This document shows, piece by piece, positions 34,318 through 42,716 of a stretch of 64,000 nucleotides of DNA. The DNA comes from Nonomuraea africana (GTDB lineage Bacteria; Actinomycetota; Actinomycetes; Streptosporangiales; Streptosporangiaceae): NCBI RefSeq assembly GCF_014873535.1, contig NZ_JADBEF010000001.1, positions 2,108,001 through 2,172,000 of the forward strand, read 5' to 3'. The notes under the pieces were generated by a model. It saw nothing but the letters and a program-made list of their open reading frames with translations. It had not been told where the DNA came from and made no database searches. Numbering within the stretch: the stretch's first letter is position 1; each line of letters begins with the position of its first letter. The position numbers and the translations under genes are program-made.

Positions 34318-35409
34318 TCAACCGCCGCTGCTGGCCGACCGTCTGGTGTTCAGCTGGTCGAACCCGACCGCGACGAGGATGAGCACGCCGATGGCGATCT
34401 GGAGGTAGAAGGCGTTGATCGCCAGGAGGTTGCCGCCGTTGTTGAGGACACCCATGATCAGCGCTCCGGTGGCGGCCCCGATCGCGCTTCCCTTCGCGCC
34501 GAAGAGGCTCGCGCCACCGATGACACAGGCGGCGATCGCGCTGAGCTCGAAGCCCGTGCCGGCGGTGGGGATGCCCGCCCCCAGCCGGGAGGCCAGCAGC
34601 ACCCCGCCGAGGCCGGCGAGCAAGCCCGAGATCATGTAGACCGAGATCGTCACCATCCGGACGGGCACGCCCGCGAGGCGGGCCGACTCAGGGTTCGAGC
34701 CGACGGCGTAGATGTAGCGGCCGAAGACCGTCCTGGTGAGCACGAACCACATCACGCCGGTGACCACCGCGGCGATGATGAGAAGGTTGGGAATGCCGAG
34801 GATCGTGCCGTTGGCGATGACCTGGAACGCCTCCGGCACGCCCTGAATGGTCTGGGCGTCGGTGCTGAGCAGGACCATCCCGCGGGCGATGCCGAGCATG
34901 CCCAGGGTCGCGATGAACGGCGGGAGCAAGGCCTTGGTCACCAGCAGGCCGTTGACGATCCCGAGCGCGGTGCCGATCCCCACCCCGAGCAGGATCGACG
35001 GCAGGATCGGCATGCCGGCGACCAGGAGCTGCGCGGTGGAGGCGCCGGACAGGCCGAGGATCGACCCGACCGACAGGTCGATCCCGGCGGTCAGGATGAC
35101 CAGGAGCTGGCCGACCGCGATGATTCCGAAGATCGCGACCTGCCGGGCGAGGTTGGACAGGTTGTTGCCGGTGAGGAACTCGTCGCTGGCGAGCGTGAGG
35201 GCGCCGATGGCCACGAGCAGGACGACGAGCCCGCCGCTTTCCCGTCCCGCGATGTCTCCCAGCGTGATGACGCGCCGCCGGGGCTCGGCCGCCGCCTCGG
35301 GCGCCACCCTCGCCTTCGGCACCGTTCCCAGCGCCGCTCCTTCGGCGCTCGGCGGCCTGTTGGTGATCGTCGTGGTCTCGATCGGCTCACGCCAGATCAG
35401 CTTAGGCAT
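34318..35409 (-). CDS. Sugar ABC transporter permease, RbsC-type
   Basis: 363 residues. BPD_transp_2 permease with about nine helices; hallmarks VILTAGIDLSVGSILGLSGA, GLLVTKALLPPFIATLGMLG, GRYIYAVGSNPESARLAGVP and AACVIGGASLFGAKGSAIGA. Forms the membrane channel of a ribose/xylose-class importer. A hydrophilic ~50-residue N-terminal extension precedes the first helix. Its start overlaps the ATPase stop by eight bases (ATGCCTAA). Confidence 0.93.
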   Translation of the reverse strand: MPKLIWREPIETTTITNRPPSAEGAALGTVPKARVAPEAAAEPRRRVITLGDIAGRESGGLVVLLVAIGALTLASDEFLTGNNLSNLARQVAIFGIIAVGQLLVILTAGIDLSVGSILGLSGASTAQLLVAGMPILPSILLGVGIGTALGIVNGLLVTKALLPPFIATLGMLGIARGMVLLSTDAQTIQGVPEAFQVIANGTILGIPNLLIIAAVVTGVMWFVLTRTVFGRYIYAVGSNPESARLAGVPVRMVTISVYMISGLLAGLGGVLLASRLGAGIPTAGTGFELSAIAACVIGGASLFGAKGSAIGAATGALIMGVLNNGGNLLAINAFYLQIAIGVLILVAVGFDQLNTRRSASSGG

Positions 35410-37003
35410 CTCCGCTCACCCTTCCTGGGTCGCCTGGCGTCGGTGGAGTCGTGCTCCGAGGGGTCCGGACCTCGTCCGGGGCCGATGGAGTCTCGCCCGG
35501 GGTTTCTGCGCCTCCGCTGCCGCTCGCCAGGCGGAGCACGTCCTCCTCGCTGGCGGATCCGGGAAGCTCACCCGCGACCGCCCCGTCGCGCAGCACGAGG
35601 ATGCGATCGGCGAGACCCAGCAGCTCAGGGAGATACGACGAGACCACGATGATCCCCAGCCCTTTCGCGGCCAGGTCGCCGATGACGGTGTAGAGCTCTC
35701 CCTTGGCCCCGACATCGATGCCCTTCGTGGGCTCGTCGAACATCAGCACCTTCGGCTTGGTCAGCAGCCATCGGGCGAGCAGGACCTTCTGCTGGTTGCC
35801 GCCGGACAGCGTCGACACCGGCTGGTCGTAGGAACCGGCCCGCAGTCGCAGGCTGTCGAGCAGCCGGTCAGCCTCCTCGACCTGCTCGCGGCCGGGCAGG
35901 AGACCGCGGCGGGAGCCGCGGCGCAGGCTGGCGATGGTGACGTTCTCCCTGATCGAAAGCTCCGGCAACAGCCCGAGCACCTTGCGGTCCTCGGTGAGCA
36001 GTCCCACCCCGGCGTTCATCATCGTGCGCGGGCCGGACGGTTTCACCGGCCTGCCCTCGACCTCCAGCTCACCGGCCACGACGGGAGCGGCGCCGAAGAC
36101 GGACAGCAGCAACCCGCTCCGCCCCGACCCCAGCAGCCCTCCGATGCCGAGGATCTCTCCGGCTCCGACGTGGAGGTCGATGCTCGGCGAGCCCTCGAAC
36201 CGGCGCAGTCCCCGGACCCGCAGCGCGGGCGTTCCCGCCTGCCGGTGGGTCTCCGGATAGAGAGAACTGATCTCCCTGCCGACCATCGCGGTGATGAGCC
36301 GGTCCTCGTCGTAGTTGCTGATCGGCCCGGTCTCGGACAGGCTCCCGTCCCGCAGGACGGTCACCCAGTCGCCGATCTCGAACATCTCCTCGAGCCGGTG
36401 GGTCACGTAGAGCATCGCTATCCCGCGCTCGCGCAGCCGCAGGATGTGTTCGAGGAGTCGCGCCGACTCCGCCTCGGTGAGCGCCGTGGTCGGCTCGTCG
36501 AACACGATCACCTTGACGGAGTCCGCGGTCAGCACCTTGGCGATCTCCACGAGCTGGCGCGTGGCCGCCGGGAGCCGTTCCACGATCGCGTCCGGGCTGA
36601 GATCCGTCAGGCCGACCTCGTCGAGGGCCTCCCTGGCCCGGGTCCGCAGCCGGCTCCTGGCGATGATCCCGGTGCGCGCGGGAAGGCGGCCCATGAACAG
36701 GTTCTCCGCGACCGACAGGTGGGGGAGCAGGCTGAGCTCCTGGTAGACGGCCTGGACGCCGGCGGCGCGCACCGACGCGGGGGTCGGCGCGGTGACCGGC
36801 CGTCCCTCGATCTCGTAGCTGCCGCTGTCCCGGCGCAGCGCCCCCGTCAGCACCCGGATCAGGGTGGACTTCCCCGCGCCGTTCTCTCCCGCGAGGCAGT
36901 TGACCTGACCGGGCACCAGGCTGAGCGAGACGTCGCTCAGCGCCTGGACGGGGCCGAAGGCTTTGGAGACGCCCTGGAGTTCGACGACAGGCTGGACCAT
37001 CAC
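35402..37003 (-). CDS. Sugar ABC transporter ATPase, RbsA-type (tandem ABC)
   Basis: 533 residues with two ABC domains. First: Walker A GENGAGKSTLIRVL, LPAATRQLVEIAKVL signature region, VFDEPTTAL. Second: degenerate Walker A GLLGSGRSGLL, signature LSGGNQQKVLLARWL, MFDEPTKGIDVGAKGEL. The degenerate second P-loop is normal for RbsA/XylG. Energises sugar import with the permease and binding protein encoded on either side. Start overlaps the binding-protein stop (ATGA). The last ~30 residues are an acidic/Pro-rich tail. Confidence 0.95.
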   Translation of the reverse strand: MMVQPVVELQGVSKAFGPVQALSDVSLSLVPGQVNCLAGENGAGKSTLIRVLTGALRRDSGSYEIEGRPVTAPTPASVRAAGVQAVYQELSLLPHLSVAENLFMGRLPARTGIIARSRLRTRAREALDEVGLTDLSPDAIVERLPAATRQLVEIAKVLTADSVKVIVFDEPTTALTEAESARLLEHILRLRERGIAMLYVTHRLEEMFEIGDWVTVLRDGSLSETGPISNYDEDRLITAMVGREISSLYPETHRQAGTPALRVRGLRRFEGSPSIDLHVGAGEILGIGGLLGSGRSGLLLSVFGAAPVVAGELEVEGRPVKPSGPRTMMNAGVGLLTEDRKVLGLLPELSIRENVTIASLRRGSRRGLLPGREQVEEADRLLDSLRLRAGSYDQPVSTLSGGNQQKVLLARWLLTKPKVLMFDEPTKGIDVGAKGELYTVIGDLAAKGLGIIVVSSYLPELLGLADRILVLRDGAVAGELPGSASEEDVLRLASGSGGAETPGETPSAPDEVRTPRSTTPPTPGDPGRVSGDA

Positions 37004-38037
37004 TCCGCCTTCATCGTCGGCGGGTTGAGCAGCTGCTTCACATCGGGCTCGCCCATGTTCTTCTTGTCCGCGACGACCGCTCCCGGATCGATGTCACGTG
37101 GCGGGATGCGGTTGACGGTGGCCATCCCGGCGGCCAGGACGCCCTGGTAACCGAAGAAGTAGGGGTTCTGCACCACCAGCGCGTCGATGGTGCCCGCGGC
37201 GAGCGCGGCGTTCTCCTGCGGGTCGGAGTCGAACGCCACGACCGGGACGGTGTCGCTGGCCTTGTTGTCCTGGATCGCCCGCGCCGCGCCGACCCCTGAG
37301 GTGTTGTTGTCCGCGAACACCCCTGCCAGGTCGGGGTTGGCCGTCAGCGCGTCGTTGACCTGCGATGCCGCGGTGTTGATGTCGTTGTTGTTGAAGCGCT
37401 GCAGCGTCACCTTGACCTGCGGGCAGTTCAGCGCGAGGCCCTGCTTGAAGCCGGCGTCCCTGTCGACCAGTGACTGGATGCCGGCCACGGACGACTCGAT
37501 CATGACACTTCCGCTCGTCTTGTTCTGCGCCTTGAGCAGCTCGCACATCCGCTTGCCGGCCTGCATCCCGGCCTTGAGGTTGTCGGTGCCGATGAACCCC
37601 TCCGAGTCGGTGGTCACGCGGCTGTCCACGGTGATGACCTTGAGACCCGCCTTGCGCGCCCGGTCGATCGCCGAGTTCAGGGCGCTGGAGGAGTTGGGCG
37701 CGATGACGATCCCGTCGACGCCCCGGGAGATGGAGTTCTCCACCAGCTGCACCTGCTGGTCGATGTTCGTCTCGGACGTGGGGCCGAAGGTGCTCACGGT
37801 GATGCCGAAGTCGCCGCCCGCGTGCTTCGCCCCAGCGATCATGGTCTGCCAGAACGAGGAGTCACTCGCCTTGATGATCACGTCGATCTTCTTGCCGCTG
37901 GCCGCGCCGCCCGCGCCGCCGCCGGTCGCCTGGCTGGCCGTGCTCGTCGCGCGGCCGCCCACCACTCCGAGCACCAGTGCCACCAGCGCGATGGCCGCGA
38001 CGAGCGACAGCGAGAAGACGATACGTGAGCGAGCCAT
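37000..38037 (-). CDS. Sugar ABC transporter substrate-binding protein, RbsB-type
   Basis: 345 residues, SD AGGAGG before ATG 38037. Periplasmic-binding type 1 fold: DVIIKASDSSFWQTMIAGAK, QQVQLVENSISRGVDGIVIA, KVITVDSRVTTDSEGFIGTD, FADNNTSGVGAARAIQDN, PVVAFDSDPQENAALAAGTI. The N-terminal hydrophobic segment (VFSLSLVAAIALVALVLGVV) has no lipobox cysteine, unusual for a Gram-positive binding protein, so it is either membrane-anchored uncleaved or released. The sugar cannot be named. First gene of the three-gene operon. Confidence 0.93.
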   Translation of the reverse strand: MARSRIVFSLSLVAAIALVALVLGVVGGRATSTASQATGGGAGGAASGKKIDVIIKASDSSFWQTMIAGAKHAGGDFGITVSTFGPTSETNIDQQVQLVENSISRGVDGIVIAPNSSSALNSAIDRARKAGLKVITVDSRVTTDSEGFIGTDNLKAGMQAGKRMCELLKAQNKTSGSVMIESSVAGIQSLVDRDAGFKQGLALNCPQVKVTLQRFNNNDINTAASQVNDALTANPDLAGVFADNNTSGVGAARAIQDNKASDTVPVVAFDSDPQENAALAAGTIDALVVQNPYFFGYQGVLAAGMATVNRIPPRDIDPGAVVADKKNMGEPDVKQLLNPPTMKAE

Positions 38038-38401
38038 GACGGCCTCCTGAACTGTCCTCTCGACAGGCGCCTCAGGCGGCTTTCACGCTCGGCCGCGAAT
38101 CTGGATGACGGACAAGCGCCAACAGCGGTCAGGTGCACCCATGGAGAACTTTTCATTCAACAAGGACTCATAACCATCGAACGCTTCCAGCAAAGCCCTG
38201 GAAGTGTCTCGGTGGAAACAAGGGAAAAGAAAAAAAGTCATTACTCGCGTCGCCGCCGGTGGCAGGCCGTCGCGTGCCGACCTGCTCGTCGACGGCAGCG
38301 CCGAAGTGTCGGGCGAAGATCCCGAGCCCGGCTGGGTGATACTGAATTTCGACGTGGCATCGGGTCGGCGATGAGCACGACACAGCAGTGGGGGAGAACT
38401 G
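38038..38401. other. Promoter region of the sugar ABC operon
   Basis: 364 nt, AT-richer than the surroundings, including a purine run near 38219-38237. It holds the inverted repeat at 38181-38207. No gene seen. Confidence 0.6.
38181..38207 (-). promoter_or_regulatory. Inverted repeat, candidate operator
   Basis: ACGCTTCCAG and CTGGAAGTGT flank seven bases (9 of 10 positions paired), 145 nt upstream of the binding-protein start. Size fits a LacI/ROK or GntR-type regulator, but none is encoded nearby. Confidence 0.5.
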
Positions 38402-38770
38402 ATGTTCCGTGACACGAAGGCGTTCAGCGGGTTCTCGGTGGACGACATCGAGGCGGCCAAGGCCTTCTACGGCGACACACTAGGCATTCGGGTCTCGGAG
38501 GAGAACGGCATGTTGACGCTGCACCTCGCCGGTGACCGCGACACGCTCGTCTATCCGAAGCCCGACCACACGCCGGCGACGTTCACCATCCTCAACTTCC
38601 CGGTCGACGACATCGACACCGCCGTCGACCAGCTGACCGAGCTCGGGGTGCGGATGGAACGCTACCCGCAGATGAAGCAGGACGAGAGGGGCATCATGCG
38701 CGGGGAGGGCCCGCCCATCGCCTGGTTCACCGATCCGGCGGGCAACGTGCTGTCGGTCATCCAACTCTGA
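38402..38770 (+). CDS. VOC (glyoxalase-fold) protein
   Basis: 122 residues forming one VOC unit of two beta-alpha-beta-beta-beta modules: GFSVDDIEAAKAFYGDTLGI, MLTLHLAGDRDTLVYPKPDH, LNFPVDDIDTAVDQLTELGV, IAWFTDPAGNVLSVIQL. Metal ligand positions are partly kept (E/D of PAGN region). Possibly a lyase, dioxygenase or resistance-type binding protein; the family alone does not decide. Monocistronic, divergent from the sugar ABC operon. Confidence 0.9.
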   Translation: MFRDTKAFSGFSVDDIEAAKAFYGDTLGIRVSEENGMLTLHLAGDRDTLVYPKPDHTPATFTILNFPVDDIDTAVDQLTELGVRMERYPQMKQDERGIMRGEGPPIAWFTDPAGNVLSVIQL

Positions 38771-38893
38771 GGCGCCTTGCCCGGTCGTCGTCCCAGGGGC
38801 CCTGCCTGGAGGTCTGAAACCGGCCGCCTTGTGATGATGCCGGGCCGTGTCTTTGTCTTTCTCTTGGGCGGCCACCAGTCATGGTCGTGAAGC

Positions 38894-40261
38894 GTGAGCA
38901 TCAGAGTCGCAGCGCCGCCGCAAGTCCACGCGCCTTCCACGGACGACGGCCGCCTGGCCGCCAGAGTCGAGACAGGCCTGATCATCGCCGGGTTCGCCGG
39001 CATGCTCTTTCTCCTGCCCCGCCTGGATTGGGGTGACGGCTCGATCCGCTACTTCCAGCTGACGGCCCTGCTCTCGCAGGGGACGGTGCCGGACGGGAAG
39101 TACTCGATGATCGGGCCGCTGTTCTCGACGCCGCTCTGGCTGATCGGGGACAGCGTGGGGTCGCCGGTGTGGTGGACGCTGCGCTACAACCCCCTGCTGC
39201 TCGCGGGGGGAGTGGCGTTCGTCTGGTTCGCGCTGCGTGACCGGCTGCCCAGGCCGATCCTCCGGCGGTTCGTCATGCTGCTGGTCTTCGCGTCGATGTT
39301 CGCCCACCACCAGCTGGGATACAACGGCGAGGTCTTCACCGCGATCCTCGTTCTCGTCGGGACCGTCGCGCTGGTCGGGCGCAAGGCGTGGCCGGGATGG
39401 CTGACGGTCGCCGTCGGGGTCGCCGGCACGCCCGCCGCCCTGCCCGCGATGGCGCTGATGACCTCCAAGTGGATCTGGGACGTCCGGCGGCTGCGCTGGG
39501 GGCTCGCGGTGTGCGCGGCGGTGGCGCTGGTGATGGCGGAGGCGTGGCTGCGGCGTGGCGGTCCGCTCACGACCGGCTACGAGACGGACAGCGGGCCCCG
39601 CACGATCATGCCGTACTCGGGCGTGCCGGGCTTGAGCTATCCGATCTTCTTCGGGCTGCTGTCGCTGATCTTCTCCTTCGGCAAGGGCCTGCTCTTCTTC
39701 GCGCCGGGCCTGTTCCTGCCCGTGCGGCAGCGGCTGGGCGACCTGGCCGTCGGGCGGCAGCTCTACGATCTGTGGCTGGCGTTCGTGGTCGGTCTGCTGC
39801 TGATATACGCGATGTACTGGTCGTGGAGCGGTTCGTCGTTCTGGGGGCCGCGGTATCTGCTGTTCGCCGCGGTTCCCGCGGCGTTCGCGCTGGCCGTACG
39901 GTGCTGCCGGCCGGGTGACTCGGTCCTGGCGGACGTGATCACAGTCCTGGCGCTCGGGCTGTCGATCTGGGCCGGGCTCAACGGGGCGGTGTTCGGGGAC
40001 GTCGACGTTCCCAAGGTGTGCTGGCCCGACGGGTCCGGCCAGTACGAGGCTCCGATCTGCTTCTACACACCGGAGTTCAGCGCGCTGTGGCACCCGTTCG
40101 TGGCGGGTGCCGAGCCGCTGACCACAGGTCAGTGGATCTACCTCGGTTACGGCATCGCCGTCGGCTCCTATCTGATGGCCGGGCCGTTGCTGCGGCTCGC
40201 CGGGCACCTGCGCACCTGGATGAGCCCGACGGCAGCCCGGGTCAGGGCCATGCGGTGGTGA
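38894..40261 (+). CDS. Polytopic membrane protein, ArnT/PMT-like, unknown
   Basis: 455 residues, GTG start. About ten to eleven hydrophobic helices with a large periplasmic-type loop (residues ~45-75: YFQLTALLSQGTVPDGKYSM) and KVCWPDGSGQYEAPICFYTP near the C-terminus with two cysteines. The arrangement recalls lipid-linked glycosyltransferases of the GT-C class, but no DE/DD motif after helix 1 is decisive (LDWGDGSIR is a candidate). Annotated as hypothetical. Confidence 0.7.
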   Translation: MSIRVAAPPQVHAPSTDDGRLAARVETGLIIAGFAGMLFLLPRLDWGDGSIRYFQLTALLSQGTVPDGKYSMIGPLFSTPLWLIGDSVGSPVWWTLRYNPLLLAGGVAFVWFALRDRLPRPILRRFVMLLVFASMFAHHQLGYNGEVFTAILVLVGTVALVGRKAWPGWLTVAVGVAGTPAALPAMALMTSKWIWDVRRLRWGLAVCAAVALVMAEAWLRRGGPLTTGYETDSGPRTIMPYSGVPGLSYPIFFGLLSLIFSFGKGLLFFAPGLFLPVRQRLGDLAVGRQLYDLWLAFVVGLLLIYAMYWSWSGSSFWGPRYLLFAAVPAAFALAVRCCRPGDSVLADVITVLALGLSIWAGLNGAVFGDVDVPKVCWPDGSGQYEAPICFYTPEFSALWHPFVAGAEPLTTGQWIYLGYGIAVGSYLMAGPLLRLAGHLRTWMSPTAARVRAMRW

Positions 40262-40325
40262 GCCGGTCCACCACTCTCCGGAGCCGGTCGCCTGAGCTGC
40301 TCGGGCCCCCTCTCGTACGGCGGGC

Positions 40326-40820
40326 TCAGCTGGTGCGCCAGTCGTGTTTGATCAGGAGGTTGCGGGCGTCGTCCGCCACGGCGTGATCCACGAGGATGTC
40401 GTAGCGGTCGGCGATGATCGCGCTGTGGGAGAAGAAGTCGCGACGTCCTCCTGTCGCCAGATGGGTCACCAGGCCGAACGCCGCGCCGAACAGCGCGCCG
40501 TAGATGAGCCCGGCTGTCGTGAACGCGAGGATGGAGCCGCGGTCGGCCGCGAAGACGGCGAGCAGGAGGCTGGCCAGGAAGCCGAACCAGGCGCCCGTGG
40601 CCGCACCGGTCGCGGCGGCGCGGGCGTTGCTCATCCGGCCGAGCACGGTCTCCACCATCTTCAGGTCGGAGCCGACAATGCAGGCCCTGTGCACGGGAAA
40701 GGCGTTGTCGGACAGGAAGTCCATGGCGTGCTGTGCCTGCTCGTAGGTCGGGTAGGAGCTCACCACGGCCTTGGTGTCCACGTTCACCTGAGGTCTGTTC
40801 AAGGGGTTGACGAGAAGCAT
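40326..40820 (-). CDS. General stress protein 17M-like membrane protein
   Basis: 164 residues. N-terminal soluble ACT-like part (VVSSYPTYEQAQHAMDFLSD, FPVHRACIVGSDLKMVETVL) as in the GSP17M domain, then a double glycine-rich helix hairpin (AAATGAATGAWFGFLASLLL, AFTTAGLIYGALFGAAFGLV), then a soluble tail ADRYDILVDHAVADDARNLL. Common in actinobacterial stress islands. 24 nt downstream of a truncated hsp20 gene in the same direction, so likely part of its transcript. Confidence 0.9.
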   Translation of the reverse strand: MLLVNPLNRPQVNVDTKAVVSSYPTYEQAQHAMDFLSDNAFPVHRACIVGSDLKMVETVLGRMSNARAAATGAATGAWFGFLASLLLAVFAADRGSILAFTTAGLIYGALFGAAFGLVTHLATGGRRDFFSHSAIIADRYDILVDHAVADDARNLLIKHDWRTS

Positions 40821-40844
40821 CGTTGGCCGTCCTTTCGGAAAGGG

Positions 40845-41024
40845 TCAGACCTGCCAGATCGGCACCTCGATGGAGGAGGGGTCGACGCCCGGCACGTCGA
40901 AGCGCAGGATCACCTCGTCGTCACGGCGCATGCCGTCCATGGGCATGCCCAGCCCCTCGCCGGCCATGCGACCGAACTGCCGCTCGACTTCCTGGAGGAA
41001 CGGATCGATCGACGTCAGCAGCAT
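40845..41024 (-). pseudogene. Truncated Hsp20 (N-terminal piece)
   Basis: 59 residues from ATG at 41024 (GGAGG eight bases upstream). MPMDGMRRDDEVILRFDVPG and VDPSSIEV match the start of the Hsp20/alpha-crystallin domain, where a ~140-residue protein is expected. The frame stops right after the first beta strands (IEVPIWQV-stop), so the beta-sandwich is missing. Could still be an expressed peptide, but chaperone activity is not expected. The promoter region upstream has an inverted repeat, arguing the promoter is maintained for the downstream general stress gene. Confidence 0.7.
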
Positions 41025-41046
41025 CGCCATCACCTCCGAGCGCCCG

Positions 41047-41074
41047 AGTAGTGAACTCTGACGTCATCACTACT
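41047..41074 (-). promoter_or_regulatory. Inverted repeat at stress promoter
   Basis: AGTAGTGA (41047-41054) and TCACTACT (41067-41074) with 12 bases between, upstream of the truncated hsp20 and general stress genes. A further GTGGTGA half site lies at 41079-41087 on the minus strand. A candidate heat-shock regulator site; it is not an HspR HAIR element (no CTTGAGT-N7-ACTCAAG). Confidence 0.5.
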
Positions 41075-41179
41075 TATATCACCACTCAAAGGAAACCTCA
41101 AACTCAGTTTGCAGGTTTATGGCGGCCGGGTCCGATACGGTGTCCGATGTACCGGGGCCATCCGAAATGGGGTGCGAGC

Positions 41180-41572
41180 GTGGAGCGAGTCACGGGCATC
41201 GGCGGCGTGTTCTTCCGAGCGAGCGATTCCGGCGCGCTGAGCAGGTGGTACGAACACCACCTCGGCGTCGGCGGGCCTCCGCCGACCTACGAGCACCGCT
41301 CCTGGGAGCAGGAGGCGGGACCGACGGTGTTCGCTCCGTTCCCCGGCGGCTCCGAGCACTTCCAGCGGCCCGAGCAGCAGTGGGCGATCAACTTCAGGGT
41401 GCGCGACCTGGACGCCATGGTCGCCCAGCTTCGCGACGCGGGGATCGCGGTCGAGGTGCACGCGGAGACCTACCCCAACGGCCGGTTCGCCGACCTGGCC
41501 GACCCCGAAGGCAATCCCGTCCAGCTCTGGGAGCCGGCCGGCGCGGACGCCGTCCGGCCCCCGGACGAGTGA
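41180..41572 (+). CDS. VOC family protein
   Basis: 130 residues from GTG at 41180 (VERVTGIGGVFFRASDSGAL), the usual family start; an in-frame ATG at 41147 is an alternative. One VOC unit: RWYEHHLGVGGPPPTYEHRS, WAINFRVRDLDAMVAQLRDA, GRFADLADPEGNPVQLWEPA, with the closing glutamate of EGNPVQLWEP as metal-ligand candidate. Function unknown. Convergent with the glycosyltransferase at 41580. Confidence 0.88.
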   Translation: MERVTGIGGVFFRASDSGALSRWYEHHLGVGGPPPTYEHRSWEQEAGPTVFAPFPGGSEHFQRPEQQWAINFRVRDLDAMVAQLRDAGIAVEVHAETYPNGRFADLADPEGNPVQLWEPAGADAVRPPDE

Positions 41573-41579
41573 ACGCGAC

Positions 41580-42704
41580 CTAGAAGCGGTGCCGGTGCCT
41601 GTTCTCCGCGGGGACGGAGGCAGGCGGCGGCAGGATCCGGTGGTAGACGCGCTCGTATCCTCGTGCCATGACGCCCAGGTCGAAGTCGCGCTCGACCGAC
41701 TGACGGCAGGCCCGCGGGTCGAGCGTTCCCGCGGCCTCGATCGCGGCCGGCAGTTCTTCGGTGGTCTTGCACACGAACCCGGTCACCCCGTCGCACACGA
41801 CCTCGGGCACCGCGCCCCGGCCGATCGCGACCACCGGCGTGCCGCACGCCATGGCCTCGATCATGACCATGCCGAACGGCTCCTCCCACTGAATGGGGAA
41901 GACCAGGCAGCGGGCGGCGGCCAGCAGCTCTCGCTTCCGAGTCGCGTCGGCCTCCCCGACGTAGGTGGCGTCCGGACCGAGGCGAGGCCGGACGTACTCC
42001 TCGAAATAGGCCCGCTCCAGCGCCTCGGTGAGTTTCCCGGCGAGCACGATGCGCCGTCCGGCCGCCCGGGCGGCGTCGATCGCGAGGTGCGCCCCCTTGT
42101 CGAGGTGGAATCGCCCGAGCCAGAGCACCCACTCCTCCTTCCGATCCCGAAAGGGGAAGGTGGCGGCGTCCAGCCCGTTGTGCACGGTGCCTACCCAGTT
42201 GAGGTATGGCGCGAGCGCCCGCTGGTTGTCCGAGATCGCGACGAGCGAGACCTCCTCGCCGAGCGCCCGGTAGTAGTCACCGAAGTCGCCGTCGGACGGG
42301 CCGTGGCAGGTGACCACCGTGGGCACGCCGTGGGCGGCGGCGCACAGCGGCCCGGCCAGGGAGTGGTCGTGCACGATATCGACGTCGAGACCGCAGATGA
42401 GGCGATGGGTGCGCGCCGCGTGCACCATCTCCGGCAGCGGCTCACCGATCCGTTCGGACGGCGCCCGCTCGTAGGTCTGGAGAAAACGGCCGGGCACGAC
42501 GCTGTGGCCGGCCCCGATGAGCATCACGTCGTGGCCCCGCCTGGCGAGGCCCGTGATCAGGTCGGCCAGCACCGCCTCGATACCGCCGTATCCCTTCGGC
42601 GGCACGTCGTGCCACGGCGGCGCCACCATGGCGATCCGGAGCCCTTCCATCCGGCCGGCCCGCCACCGCAGGTGTAGTGGGGGCAGATCAACCAGAGAGT
42701 CCAT
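41580..42704 (-). CDS. Family 4 glycosyltransferase
   Basis: 374 residues, AGGAGG before ATG 42704. GT-B fold: N-terminal acceptor domain (AMVAPPWHDVPPKGYGGIEA, VDIVHDHSLAGPLCAAAHGV), C-terminal donor domain with WVLWLGRFHLDKGAHLAIDA and the E-x7-E motif in EEPFGMVMIEAMACGTPVVA. Transfers a sugar from an activated donor; neighbours a debranching-type glucosidase 12 nt upstream, so an alpha-glucan or glucosylated osmolyte pathway is plausible. Confidence 0.92.
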   Translation of the reverse strand: MDSLVDLPPLHLRWRAGRMEGLRIAMVAPPWHDVPPKGYGGIEAVLADLITGLARRGHDVMLIGAGHSVVPGRFLQTYERAPSERIGEPLPEMVHAARTHRLICGLDVDIVHDHSLAGPLCAAAHGVPTVVTCHGPSDGDFGDYYRALGEEVSLVAISDNQRALAPYLNWVGTVHNGLDAATFPFRDRKEEWVLWLGRFHLDKGAHLAIDAARAAGRRIVLAGKLTEALERAYFEEYVRPRLGPDATYVGEADATRKRELLAAARCLVFPIQWEEPFGMVMIEAMACGTPVVAIGRGAVPEVVCDGVTGFVCKTTEELPAAIEAAGTLDPRACRQSVERDFDLGVMARGYERVYHRILPPPASVPAENRHRHRF

Positions 42705-42716
42705 GCGACACCCCTC

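Noticed and set aside
40845..41100. HspR HAIR element upstream of hsp20
   Set aside because: CTTGAGT-N7-ACTCAAG is not present; only a half-site-like TTGAGT is seen.
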